Assembly: GCA_019828595.1 (NCBI GenBank)
Contig: JAHQRK010000056.1
Coordinates: forward strand, 1-64,000
Length of the DNA stretch: 64,000 nucleotides
From: Aphanomyces cochlioides
Taxonomy: Eukaryota; Oomycota; Saprolegniomycetes; Saprolegniales; Verrucalvaceae
Direction: 5' to 3'
This document shows, in pieces, positions 52,301 to 64,000 of the stretch. The notes beneath the pieces were generated by a model that ran no database searches, was not told the DNA's origin, and worked only from the letters and a program-made list of their open reading frames with translations. How positions within the stretch are numbered: position 1 is the stretch's first letter; every line of letters begins with the position of its first letter. A program made the position numbers and the translations under genes.

Positions 52301-54135
52301 ACACGTAAATACGAGAGTAATTTTGAAGGACAAACGCCAAGTCAAAAAAAGAGTAATTTTTATATACAAATTCCAAGTACAAAAATGAGTATTTTTTACA
52401 TACAAACGCCAAGTCAAAAAAAGAGTAATTTGAGACAAGTTCGTTCGTAATAGTCAGCACTTCCAACCAACATCAACTAATTTGACCACTCAAGGTTGTA
52501 TTGCCCGATGATATCCATGGCAAATATCCATTTGGTGTGATGTTGTCAATTCTTTGGTGTGTTGCTCAATACTTGGTGTCATGTTTTGTCACGATGTAAC
52601 CCATGTTGCTGGACGTGCCAGTTGTCGATAATATTAATAATCAAACAATTCCACATACAAAATGAAAATATTGTCCTACTATTTAAAATAATACCTGCCA
52701 AAGATGAGATGAATGGCACGATGCAAGGTGAGATGCATGTCTTAGGATAGCTTCACTCGGGCAGAAAAGGCCGCTGAATAAGCGGTCAACACACTGTGTA
52801 GTAGGGTGACGAGCCCTTTCTGCCACTTTAAGCCATACTCTGGCCAGAGGCTTGGACTCCGAAAGGCGAATTCCGACGCGATATGCGAATGTTACGAAGT
52901 AGGGCCTTTTTGGCTCGAAATACCGGACATTTTCATAGAGCAGCCAGGGACAGCTAAAACGTGTGTTTTTACTGTATTTTCATATTGACTTTGGACGAGT
53001 AAATCCTCTCCCCATAGTTCAACTTTTTACAGTAAGGGGACAATGTGTAACGTTGGTTACCACTATTGCAACTGATGGTGCTACTTTTTTTGATGGAGTA
53101 CCACTGTTGATAGTGGGCCTACGGCGAGTATCATGAATCACTTAAGGGGTGTTGCATGAATACTTAGCAGGTGTATTACCCAGTATCAAAGTTTCAACTC
53201 ATTGGATGTACGAGTTCAATAAGCGATATTAAACAATGTGATCTATTACTTAAAGCTCTAACGCAACACGTAAATACGAGAGTAATTTTGAAGGACAAAC
53301 GCCAAGTCAAAAAAAGAGTAATTTTTATATACAAATTCCAAGTACAAAAATGAGTATTTTTTACATACAAACGCCAAGTCAAAAAAAGAGTAATTTGAGA
53401 CAAGTTCGTTCGTAATAGTCAGCACTTCCAACCAACATCAACTAATTTGACCACTCAAGGTTGTATTGCCCGATGATATCCATGGCAAATATCCATTTGG
53501 TGTGATGTTGTCAATTCTTTGGTGTGTTGCTCAATACTTGGTGTCATGTTTTGTCACGATGTAACCCATGTTGCTGGACGTGCCAGTTGTCGATAATATT
53601 AATAATCAAACAATTCCACATACAAAATGAAAATATTGTCCTACTATTTAAAATAATACCTGCCAAAGATGAGATGAATGGCACGATGCAAGGTGAGATG
53701 CATGTCTTAGGATAGCTTCACTCGGGCAGAAAAGGCCGCTGAATAAGCGGTCAACACACTGTGTAGTAGGGTGACGAGCCCTTTCTGCCACTTTAAGCCA
53801 TACTCTGGCCAGAGGCTTGGACTCCGAAAGGCGAATTCCGACGCGATATGCGAATGTTACGAAGTAGGGCCTTTTTGGCTCGAAATACCGGACATTTTCA
53901 TAGAGCAGCCAGGGACAGCTAAAACGTGTGTTTTTACTGTATTTTCATATTGACTTTGGACGAGTAAATCCTCTCCCCATAGTTCAACTTTTTACAGTAA
54001 GGGGACAATGTGTAACGTTGGTTACCACTATTGCAACTGATGGTGCTACTTTTTTTGATGGAGTACCACTGTTGATAGTGGGCCTACGGCGAGTATCATG
54101 AATCACTTAAGGGGTGTTGCATGAATACTTAGCAG

Positions 54136-57100
54136 GTGTATTACCCAGTATCAAAGTTTCAACTCATTGGATGTACGAGTTCAATAAGCGATATTAAACA
54201 ATGTGATCTATTACTTAAAGCTCTAACGCAACACGTAAATACGAGAGTAATTTTGAAGGACAAACGCCAAGTCAAAAAAAGAGTAATTTTTATATACAAA
54301 TTCCAAGTACAAAAATGAGTATTTTTTACATACAAACGCCAAGTCAAAAAAAGAGTAATTTGAGACAAGTTCGTTCGTAATAGTCAGCACTTCCAACCAA
54401 CATCAACTAATTTGACCACTCAAGGTTGTATTGCCCGATGATATCCATGGCAAATATCCATTTGGTGTGATGTTGTCAATTCGTTGGTGTGTTGCTCAAT
54501 ACTTGGTGTCATGTTTTGTCACGATGTAACCCATGTTGCTGGACGTGCCAGTTGTCGATAATATTAATAATCAAACAATTCCACATACAAAATGAAAATA
54601 TTGTCCTACTATTTAAAATAATACCTGCCAAAGATGAGATGAATGGCACGATGCAAGGTGAGATGCATGTCTTAGGATAGCTTCACTCGGGCAGAAAAGG
54701 CCGCTGAATAAGCGGTCAACACACTGTGTAGTAGGGTGACGAGCCCTTTCTGCCACTTTAAGCCATACTCTGGCCAGAGGCTTGGACTCCGAAAGGCGAA
54801 TTCCGACGCGATATGCGAATGTTACGAAGTAGGGCCTTTTTGGCTCGAAATACCGGACATTTTCATAGAGCAGCCAGGGACAGCTAAAACGTGTGTTTTT
54901 ACTGTATTTTCATATTGACTTTGGACGAGTAAATCCTCTCCCCATAGTTCAACTTTTTACAGTAAGGGGACAATGTGTAACGTTGGTTACCACTATTGCA
55001 ACTGATGGTGCTACTTTTTTTGATGGAGTACCACTGTTGATAGTGGGCCTACGGCGAGTATCATGAATCACTTAAGGGGTGTTGCATGAATACTTAGCAG
55101 GTGTATTACCCAGTATCAAAGTTTCAACTCATTGGATGTACGAGTTCAATAAGCGATATTAAACAATGTGATCTATTACTTAAAGCTCTAACGCAACACG
55201 TAAGTACGAGAGTAATTTTGAAGGACAAACGCCAAGTCAAAAAAAGAGTAATTTTTATATACAAATTCCAAGTACAAAAATGAGTCATTTTTACATACAA
55301 ACGCCAAGTCAAAAAAAGAGTAATTTGAGACAAGTTCGTTCGTAATAGTCAGCACTTCCAACCAACATCAACTAATTTGACCACTCAAGGTTGTATTGCC
55401 CGATGATATCCATGGCAAATATCCATTTGGTGTGATGTTGTCAATTCTTTGGTGTGTTGCTCAATACTTGGTGTCATGTTTTGTCACGATGTAACCCATG
55501 TTGCTGGACGTGCCAGTTGTCGATAATATTAATAATCAAACAATTCCACATACAAAATGAAAATATTGTCCTACTATTTAAAATAATACCTGCCAAAGAT
55601 GAGATGAATGGCACGATGCAAGGTGAGATGCATGTCTTAGGATAGCTTCACTCGGGCAGAAAAGGCCGCTGAATAAGCGGTCAACACACTGTGTAGTAGG
55701 GTGACGAGCCCTTTCTGCCACTTTAAGCCATACTCTGGCCAGAGGCTTGGACTCCGAAAGGCGAATTCCGACGCGATATGCGAATGTTACGAAGTAGGGC
55801 CTTTTTGGCTCGAAATACCGGACATTTTCATAGAGCAGCCAGGGACAGCTAAAACGTGTGTTTTTACTGTATTTTCATATTGACTTTGGACGAGTAAATC
55901 CTCTCCCCATAGTTCAACTTTTTACAGTAAGGGGACAATGTGTAACGTTGGTTACCACTATTGCAACTGATGGTGCTACTTTTTTTGATGGAGTACCACT
56001 GTTGATAGTGGGCCTACGGCGAGTATCATGAATCACTTAAGGGGTGTTGCATGAATACTTAGCAGGTGTATTACCCAGTATCAAAGTTTCAACTCATTGG
56101 ATGTACGAGTTCAATAAGCGATATTAAACAATGTGATCTATTACTTAAAGCTCTAACGCAACACGTAAATACGAGAGTAATTTTGAAGGACAAACGCCAA
56201 GTCAAAAAAAGAGTAATTTTTATATACAAATTCCAAGTACAAAAATGAGTCATTTTTACATACAAACGCCAAGTAAAAAAAAGAGTAATTTGAGACAAGT
56301 TCGTTCGTAATAGTCAGCACTTCCAACCAACATCAACTAATTTGACCACTCAAGGTTGTATTGCCCGATGATATCCATGGCAAATATCCATTTGGTGTGA
56401 TGTTGTCAATTCTTTGGTGTGTTGCTCAATACTTGGTGTCATGTTTTGTCACGATGTAACCCATGTTGCTGGACGTGCCAGTTGTCGATAATATTAATAA
56501 TCAAACAATTCCACATACAAAATGAAAATATTGTCCTACTATTTAAAATAATACCTGCCAAAGATGAGATGAATGGCACGATGCAAGGTGAGATGCATGT
56601 CTTAGGATAGCTTCACTCGGGCAGAAAAGGCCGCTGAATAAGCGGTCAACACACTGTGTAGTAGGGTGACGAGCCCTTTCTGCCACTTTAAGCCATACTC
56701 TGGCCAGAGGCTTGGACTCCGAAAGGCGAATTCCGACGCGATATGCGAATGTTACGAAGTAGGGCCTTTTTGGCTCGAAATACCGGACATTTTCATAGAG
56801 CAGCCAGGGACAGCTAAAACGTGTGTTTTTACTGTATTTTCATATTGACTTTGGACGAGTAAATCCTCTCCCCATAGTTCAACTTTTTACAGTAAGGGGA
56901 CAATGTGTAACGTTGGTTACCACTATTGCAACTGATGGTGCTACTTTTTTTGATGGAGTACCACTGTTGATAGTGGGCCTACGGCGAGTATCATGAATCA
57001 CTTAAGGGGTGTTGCATGAATACTTAGCAGGTGTATTACCCAGTATCAAAGTTTCAACTCATTGGATGTACGAGTTCAATAAGCGATATTAAACAATGTG

Positions 57101-60100
57101 ATCTATTACTTAAAGCTCTAACGCAACACGTAAATACGAGAGTAATTTTGAAGGACAAACGCCAAGTCAAAAAAAGAGTAATTTTTATATACAAATTCCA
57201 AGTACAAAAATGAGTATTTTTTACATACAAACGCCAAGTCAAAAAAAGAGTAATTTGAGACAAGTTCGTTCGTAATAGTCAGCACTTCCAACCAACATCA
57301 ACTAATTTGACCACTCAAGGTTGTATTGCCCGATGATATCCATGGCAAATATCCATTTGGTGTGATGTTGTCAATTCGTTGGTGTGTTGCTCAATACTTG
57401 GTGTCATGTTTTGTCACGATGTAACCCATGTTGCTGGACGTGCCAGTTGTCGATAATATTAATAATCAAACAATTCCACATACAAAATGAAAATATTGTC
57501 CTACTATTTAAAATAATACCTGCCAAAGATGAGATGAATGGCACGATGCAAGGTGAGATGCATGTCTTAGGATAGCTTCACTCGGGCAGAAAAGGCCGCT
57601 GAATAAGCGGTCAACACACTGTGTAGTAGGGTGACGAGCCCTTTCTGCCACTTTAAGCCATACTCTGGCCAGAGGCTTGGACTCCGAAAGGCGAATTCCG
57701 ACGCGATATGCGAATGTTACGAAGTAGGGCCTTTTTGGCTCGAAATACCGGACATTTTCATAGAGCAGCCAGGGACAGCTAAAACGTGTGTTTTTACTGT
57801 ATTTTCATATTGACTTTGGACGAGTAAATCCTCTCCCCATAGTTCAACTTTTTACAGTAAGGGGACAATGTGTAACGTTGGTTACCACTATTGCAACTGA
57901 TGGTGCTACTTTTTTTGATGGAGTACCACTGTTGATAGTGGGCCTACGGCGAGTATCATGAATCACTTAAGGGGTGTTGCATGAATACTTAGCAGGTGTA
58001 TTACCCAGTATCAAAGTTTCAACTCATTGGATGTACGAGTTCAATAAGCGATATTAAACAATGTGATCTATTACTTAAAGCTCTAACGCAACACGTAAGT
58101 ACGAGAGTAATTTTGAAGGACAAACGCCAAGTCAAAAAAAGAGTAATTTTTATATACAAATTCCAAGTACAAAAATGAGTCATTTTTACATACAAACGCC
58201 AAGTAAAAAAAAGAGTAATTTGAGACAAGTTCGTTCGTAATAGTCAGCACTTCCAACCAACATCAACTAATTTGACCACTCAAGGTTGTATTGCCCGATG
58301 ATATCCATGGCAAATATCCATTTGGTGTGATGTTGTCAATTCGTTGGTGTGTTGCTCAATACTTGGTGTCATGTTTTGTCACGATGTAACCCATGTTGCT
58401 GGACGTGCCAGTTGTCGATAATATTAATAATCAAACAATTCCACATACAAAATGAAAATATTGTCCTACTATTTAAAATAATACCTGCCAAAGATGAGAT
58501 GAATGGCACGATGCAAGGTGAGATGCATGTCTTAGGATAGCTTCACTCGGGCAGAAAAGGCCGCTGAATAAGCGGTCAACACACTGTGTAGTAGGGTGAC
58601 GAGCCCTTTCTGCCACTTTAAGCCATACTCTGGCCAGAGGCTTGGACTCCGAAAGGCGAATTCCGACGCGATATGCGAATGTTACGAAGTAGGGCCTTTT
58701 TGGCTCGAAATACCGGACATTTTCATAGAGCAGCCAGGGACAGCTAAAACGTGTGTTTTTACTGTATTTTCATATTGACTTTGGACGAGTAAATCCTCTC
58801 CCCATAGTTCAACTTTTTACAGTAAGGGGACAATGTGTAACGTTGGTTACCACTATTGCAACTGATGGTGCTACTTTTTTTGATGGAGTACCACTGTTGA
58901 TAGTGGGCCTACGGCGAGTATCATGAATCACTTAAGGGGTGTTGCATGAATACTTAGCAGGTGTATTACCCAGTATCAAAGTTTCAACTCATTGGATGTA
59001 CGAGTTCAATAAGCGATATTAAACAATGTGATCTATTACTTAAAGCTCTAACGCAACACGTAAATACGAGAGTAATTTTGAAGGACAAACGCCAAGTCAA
59101 AAAAAGAGTAATTTTTATATACAAATTCCAAGTACAAAAATGAGTCATTTTTACATACAAACGCCAAGTAAAAAAAAGAGTAATTTGAGACAAGTTCGTT
59201 CGTAATAGTCAGCACTTCCAACCAACATCAACTAATTTGACCACTCAAGGTTGTATTGCCCGATGATATCCATGGCAAATATCCATTTGGTGTGATGTTG
59301 TCAATTCGTTGGTGTGTTGCTCAATACTTGGTGTCATGTTTTGTCACGATGTAACCCATGTTGCTGGACGTGCCAGTTGTCGATAATATTAATAATCAAA
59401 CAATTCCACATACAAAATGAAAATATTGTCCTACTATTTAAAATAATACCTGCCAAAGATGAGATGAATGGCACGATGCAAGGTGAGATGCATGTCTTAG
59501 GATAGCTTCACTCGGGCAGAAAAGGCCGCTGAATAAGCGGTCAACACACTGTGTAGTAGGGTGACGAGCCCTTTCTGCCACTTTAAGCCATACTCTGGCC
59601 AGAGGCTTGGACTCCGAAAGGCGAATTCCGACGCGATATGCGAATGTTACGAAGTAGGGCCTTTTTGGCTCGAAATACCGGACATTTTCATAGAGCAGCC
59701 AGGGACAGCTAAAACGTGTGTTTTTACTGTATTTTCATATTGACTTTGGACGAGTAAATCCTCTCCCCATAGTTCAACTTTTTACAGTAAGGGGACAATG
59801 TGTAACGTTGGTTACCACTATTGCAACTGATGGTGCTACTTTTTTTGATGGAGTACCACTGTTGATAGTGGGCCTACGGCGAGTATCATGAATCACTTAA
59901 GGGGTGTTGCATGAATACTTAGCAGGTGTATTACCCAGTATCAAAGTTTCAACTCATTGGATGTACGAGTTCAATAAGCGATATTAAACAATGTGATCTA
60001 TTACTTAAAGCTCTAACGCAACACGTAAATACGAGAGTAATTTTGAAGGACAAACGCCAAGTCAAAAAAAGAGTAATTTTTATATACAAATTCCAAGTAC

Positions 60101-62820
60101 AAAAATGAGTATTTTTTACATACAAACGCCAAGTCAAAAAAAGAGTAATTTGAGACAAGTTCGTTCGTAATAGTCAGCACTTCCAACCAACATCAACTAA
60201 TTTGACCACTCAAGGTTGTATTGCCCGATGATATCCATGGCAAATATCCATTTGGTGTGATGTTGTCAATTCTTTGGTGTGTTGCTCAATACTTGGTGTC
60301 ATGTTTTGTCACGATGTAACCCATGTTGCTGGACGTGCCAGTTGTCGATAATATTAATAATCAAACAATTCCACATACAAAATGAAAATATTGTCCTACT
60401 ATTTAAAATAATACCTGCCAAAGATGAGATGAATGGCACGATGCAAGGTGAGATGCATGTCTTAGGATAGCTTCACTCGGGCAGAAAAGGCCGCTGAATA
60501 AGCGGTCAACACACTGTGTAGTAGGGTGACGAGCCCTTTCTGCCACTTTAAGCCATACTCTGGCCAGAGGCTTGGACTCCGAAAGGCGAATTCCGACGCG
60601 ATATGCGAATGTTACGAAGTAGGGCCTTTTTGGCTCGAAATACCGGACATTTTCATAGAGCAGCCAGGGACAGCTAAAACGTGTGTTTTTACTGTATTTT
60701 CATATTGACTTTGGACGAGTAAATCCTCTCCCCATAGTTCAACTTTTTACAGTAAGGGGACAATGTGTAACGTTGGTTACCACTATTGCAACTGATGGTG
60801 CTACTTTTTTTGATGGAGTACCACTGTTGATAGTGGGCCTACGGCGAGTATCATGAATCACTTAAGGGGTGTTGCATGAATACTTAGCAGGTGTATTACC
60901 CAGTATCAAAGTTTCAACTCATTGGATGTACGAGTTCAATAAGCGATATTAAACAATGTGATCTATTACTTAAAGCTCTAACGCAACACGTAAGTACGAG
61001 AGTAATTTTGAAGGACAAACGCCAAGTCAAAAAAAGAGTAATTTTTATATACAAATTCCAAGTACAAAAATGAGTCATTTTTACATACAAACGCCAAGTC
61101 AAAAAAAGAGTAATTTGAGACAAGTTCGTTCGTAATAGTCAGCACTTCCAACCAACATCAACTAATTTGACCACTCAAGGTTGTATTGCCCGATGATATC
61201 CATGGCAAATATCCATTTGGTGTGATGTTGTCAATTCTTTGGTGTGTTGCTCAATACTTGGTGTCATGTTTTGTCACGATGTAACCCATGTTGCTGGACG
61301 TGCCAGTTGTCGATAATATTAATAATCAAACAATTCCACATACAAAATGAAAATATTGTCCTACTATTTAAAATAATACCTGCCAAAGATGAGATGAATG
61401 GCACGATGCAAGGTGAGATGCATGTCTTAGGATAGCTTCACTCGGGCAGAAAAGGCCGCTGAATAAGCGGTCAACACACTGTGTAGTAGGGTGACGAGCC
61501 CTTTCTGCCACTTTAAGCCATACTCTGGCCAGAGGCTTGGACTCCGAAAGGCGAATTCCGACGCGATATGCGAATGTTACGAAGTAGGGCCTTTTTGGCT
61601 CGAAATACCGGACATTTTCATAGAGCAGCCAGGGACAGCTAAAACGTGTGTTTTTACTGTATTTTCATATTGACTTTGGACGAGTAAATCCTCTCCCCAT
61701 AGTTCAACTTTTTACAGTAAGGGGACAATGTGTAACGTTGGTTACCACTATTGCAACTGATGGTGCTACTTTTTTTGATGGAGTACCACTGTTGATAGTG
61801 GGCCTACGGCGAGTATCATGAATCACTTAAGGGGTGTTGCATGAATACTTAGCAGGTGTATTACCCAGTATCAAAGTTTCAACTCATTGGATGTACGAGT
61901 TCAATAAGCGATATTAAACAATGTGATCTATTACTTAAAGCTCTAACGCAACACGTAAATACGAGAGTAATTTTGAAGGACAAACGCCAAGTCAAAAAAA
62001 GAGTAATTTTTATATACAAATTCCAAGTACAAAAATGAGTCATTTTTACATACAAACGCCAAGTAAAAAAAAGAGTAATTTGAGACAAGTTCGTTCGTAA
62101 TAGTCAGCACTTCCAACCAACATCAACTAATTTGACCACTCAAGGTTGTATTGCCCGATGATATCCATGGCAAATATCCATTTGGTGTGATGTTGTCAAT
62201 TCGTTGGTGTGTTGCTCAATACTTGGTGTCATGTTTTGTCACGATGTAACCCATGTTGCTGGACGTGCCAGTTGTCGATAATATTAATAATCAAACAATT
62301 CCACATACAAAATGAAAATATTGTCCTACTATTTAAAATAATACCTGCCAAAGATGAGATGAATGGCACGATGCAAGGTGAGATGCATGTCTTAGGATAG
62401 CTTCACTCGGGCAGAAAAGGCCGCTGAATAAGCGGTCAACACACTGTGTAGTAGGGTGACGAGCCCTTTCTGCCACTTTAAGCCATACTCTGGCCAGAGG
62501 CTTGGACTCCGAAAGGCGAATTCCGACGCGATATGCGAATGTTACGAAGTAGGGCCTTTTTGGCTCGAAATACCGGACATTTTCATAGAGCAGCCAGGGA
62601 CAGCTAAAACGTGTGTTTTTACTGTATTTTCATATTGACTTTGGACGAGTAAATCCTCTCCCCATAGTTCAACTTTTTACAGTAAGGGGACAATGTGTAA
62701 CGTTGGTTACCACTATTGCAACTGATGGTGCTACTTTTTTTGATGGAGTACCACTGTTGATAGTGGGCCTACGGCGAGTATCATGAATCACTTAAGGGGT
62801 GTTGCATGAATACTTAGCAG
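54136..62820 (+). repeat. Three-monomer higher-order repeat (2895 bp, three copies)
   Basis: Monomer types cycle with period three. The first has GTAAATACG with GAGTATTTTTTAC (54136, 57031, 59926). The second has GTAAGTACG with GAGTCATTTTTAC (55101, 57996, 60891). The third has GTAAATACG with GAGTCATTTTTAC and AAGTAAAAAA (56066, 58961, 61856). The cycle breaks at 62821. Other markers, such as ATTCGTTGG or ATTCTTTGG, do not follow it perfectly, so conversion or point mutation has occurred since. Confidence 0.7.
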
Positions 62821-64000
62821 GTGTATTACCCAGTATCAAAGTTTCAACTCATTGGATGTACGAGTTCAATAAGCGATATTAAACAATGTGATCTATTACT
62901 TAAAGCTCTAACGCAACACGTAAGTACGAGAGTAATTTTGAAGGACAAACGCCAAGTCAAAAAAAGAGTAATTTTTATATACAAATTCCAAGTACAAAAA
63001 TGAGTCATTTTTACATACAAACGCCAAGTCAAAAAAAGAGTAATTTGAGACAAGTTCGTTCGTAATAGTCAGCACTTCCAACCAACATCAACTAATTTGA
63101 CCACTCAAGGTTGTATTGCCCGATGATATCCATGGCAAATATCCATTTGGTGTGATGTTGTCAATTCTTTGGTGTGTTGCTCAATACTTGGTGTCATGTT
63201 TTGTCACGATGTAACCCATGTTGCTGGACGTGCCAGTTGTCGATAATATTAATAATCAAACAATTCCACATACAAAATGAAAATATTGTCCTACTATTTA
63301 AAATAATACCTGCCAAAGATGAGATGAATGGCACGATGCAAGGTGAGATGCATGTCTTAGGATAGCTTCACTCGGGCAGAAAAGGCCGCTGAATAAGCGG
63401 TCAACACACTGTGTAGTAGGGTGAGGAGCCCTTTCTGCCACTTTAAGCCATACTCTGGCCAGAGGCTTGGACTCCGAAAGGCGAATTCCGACGCGATATG
63501 CGAATGTTACGAAGTAGGGCCTTTTTGGCTCGAAATACCGGACATTTTCATAGAGCAGCCAGGGACAGCTAAAACGTGTGTTTTTACTGTATTTTCATAT
63601 TGACTTTGGACGAGTAAATCCTCTCCCCATAGTTCAACTTTTTACAGTAAGGGGACAATGTGTAACGTTGGTTACCACTATTGCAACTGATGGTGCTACT
63701 TTTTTTGATGGAGTACCACTGTTGATAGTGGGCCTACGGCGAGTATCATGAATCACTTAAGGGGTGTTGCATGAATACTTAGCAGGTGTATTACCCAGTA
63801 TCAAAGTTTCAACTCATTGGATGTACGAGTTCAATAAGCGATATTAAACAATGTGATCTATTACTTAAAGCTCTAACGCAACACGTAAATACGAGAGTAA
63901 TTTTGAAGGACAAACGCCAAGTCAAAAAAAGAGTAATTTTTATATACAAATTCCAAGTACAAAAATGAGTCATTTTTACATACAAACGCCAAGTAAAAAA

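Larger units (their letters stand above)
37997..64000 (+). repeat. 965-bp satellite array, right arm (inverted relative to left arm, right end outside window)
   Basis: From 37997 the same monomer runs in reverse complement. The anchor, read on the minus strand, ends at 38932, 39896, 40860, 41825, 42790, 43755, 44717, 45681, 46646, 47611, 48577, 49543, 50508, 51473, 52438, 53403, 54368, 55333, 56298, 57263, 58228, 59193, 60158, 61123, 62088 and 63053. Spacing is 965 except 964 near the inversion and at 45681, 962 at 44717 (AAAGCTAAACAACACG deletion) and 966 for two deletion-variant monomers. Variants common here and rare or absent in the left arm include GTAAATACG for GTAAGTACG, GAGTCATTTTTAC for GAGTATTTTTTAC and AAGTAAAAAA for AAGTCAAAAA. 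The array leaves the window in mid-monomer. Confidence 0.97.

Noticed and set aside
11724..64000. Recurring 60-69-codon frames in the 965-bp monomer
   Set aside because: Their conservation follows from DNA-level homogenisation. They overlap on both strands, lack recognisable motifs, and some use TTG starts.

Overview
This window is almost entirely repetitive eukaryotic DNA. There is no intact host gene, rRNA, tRNA, operon or CRISPR array. The eukaryotic assignment rests on the only recognisable proteins: fragments of a Helitron Rep protein, a rolling-circle transposase family of eukaryotes, lying between two unrelated satellite families. I cannot name the species. The setting fits pericentromeric, centromeric or subtelomeric heterochromatin, but no sequence here proves centromere function.

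Layout. (1) 1-8382: head-to-tail array of a ~185-bp satellite, about 45 copies, entering from beyond the left edge. It is visibly more degenerate in the first ~1 kb and becomes homogeneous to the right. Nearly every copy carries one CACGTG and a 7- or 8-bp perfect hairpin. (2) 8383-11558: a dismembered Helitron. The N-terminal zinc-finger part (8394-9356, +) is cut by ~680 bp of the second satellite (9355-10032, itself partly duplicated). The protein resumes at about 10034 (+) with the helitron-like N domain. The next part, the HUH/Y2 Rep nuclease core, lies in reverse orientation (11550-10699, -). The helicase half is absent. (3) 11559-37987: tandem array of a ~965-bp satellite, 28 anchor points, in one orientation. 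(4) 37987-38222: abrupt switch of array orientation, with a 9-bp filler and a 99-bp tandem duplication. (5) 37997-64000: the same 965-bp satellite in the opposite orientation, 26 anchor points, running off the right edge.

How the parts relate. The 965-bp family forms a giant inverted repeat of about 26 kb per visible arm. The arms carry different diagnostic variants, so they are not simple mirror copies. Local higher-order structure is visible: a three-monomer repeat at 54136-62820, patches of 982-bp monomers at 22-32 kb, and a duplicated deletion monomer at 47.4-49.3 kb. The piece of this satellite inside the Helitron shows that the two elements have recombined. The most unusual features are the orientation switch, the Helitron/satellite chimaera and the staged indel history of the 965-bp monomer. 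No coding system is supported beyond the broken Helitron.
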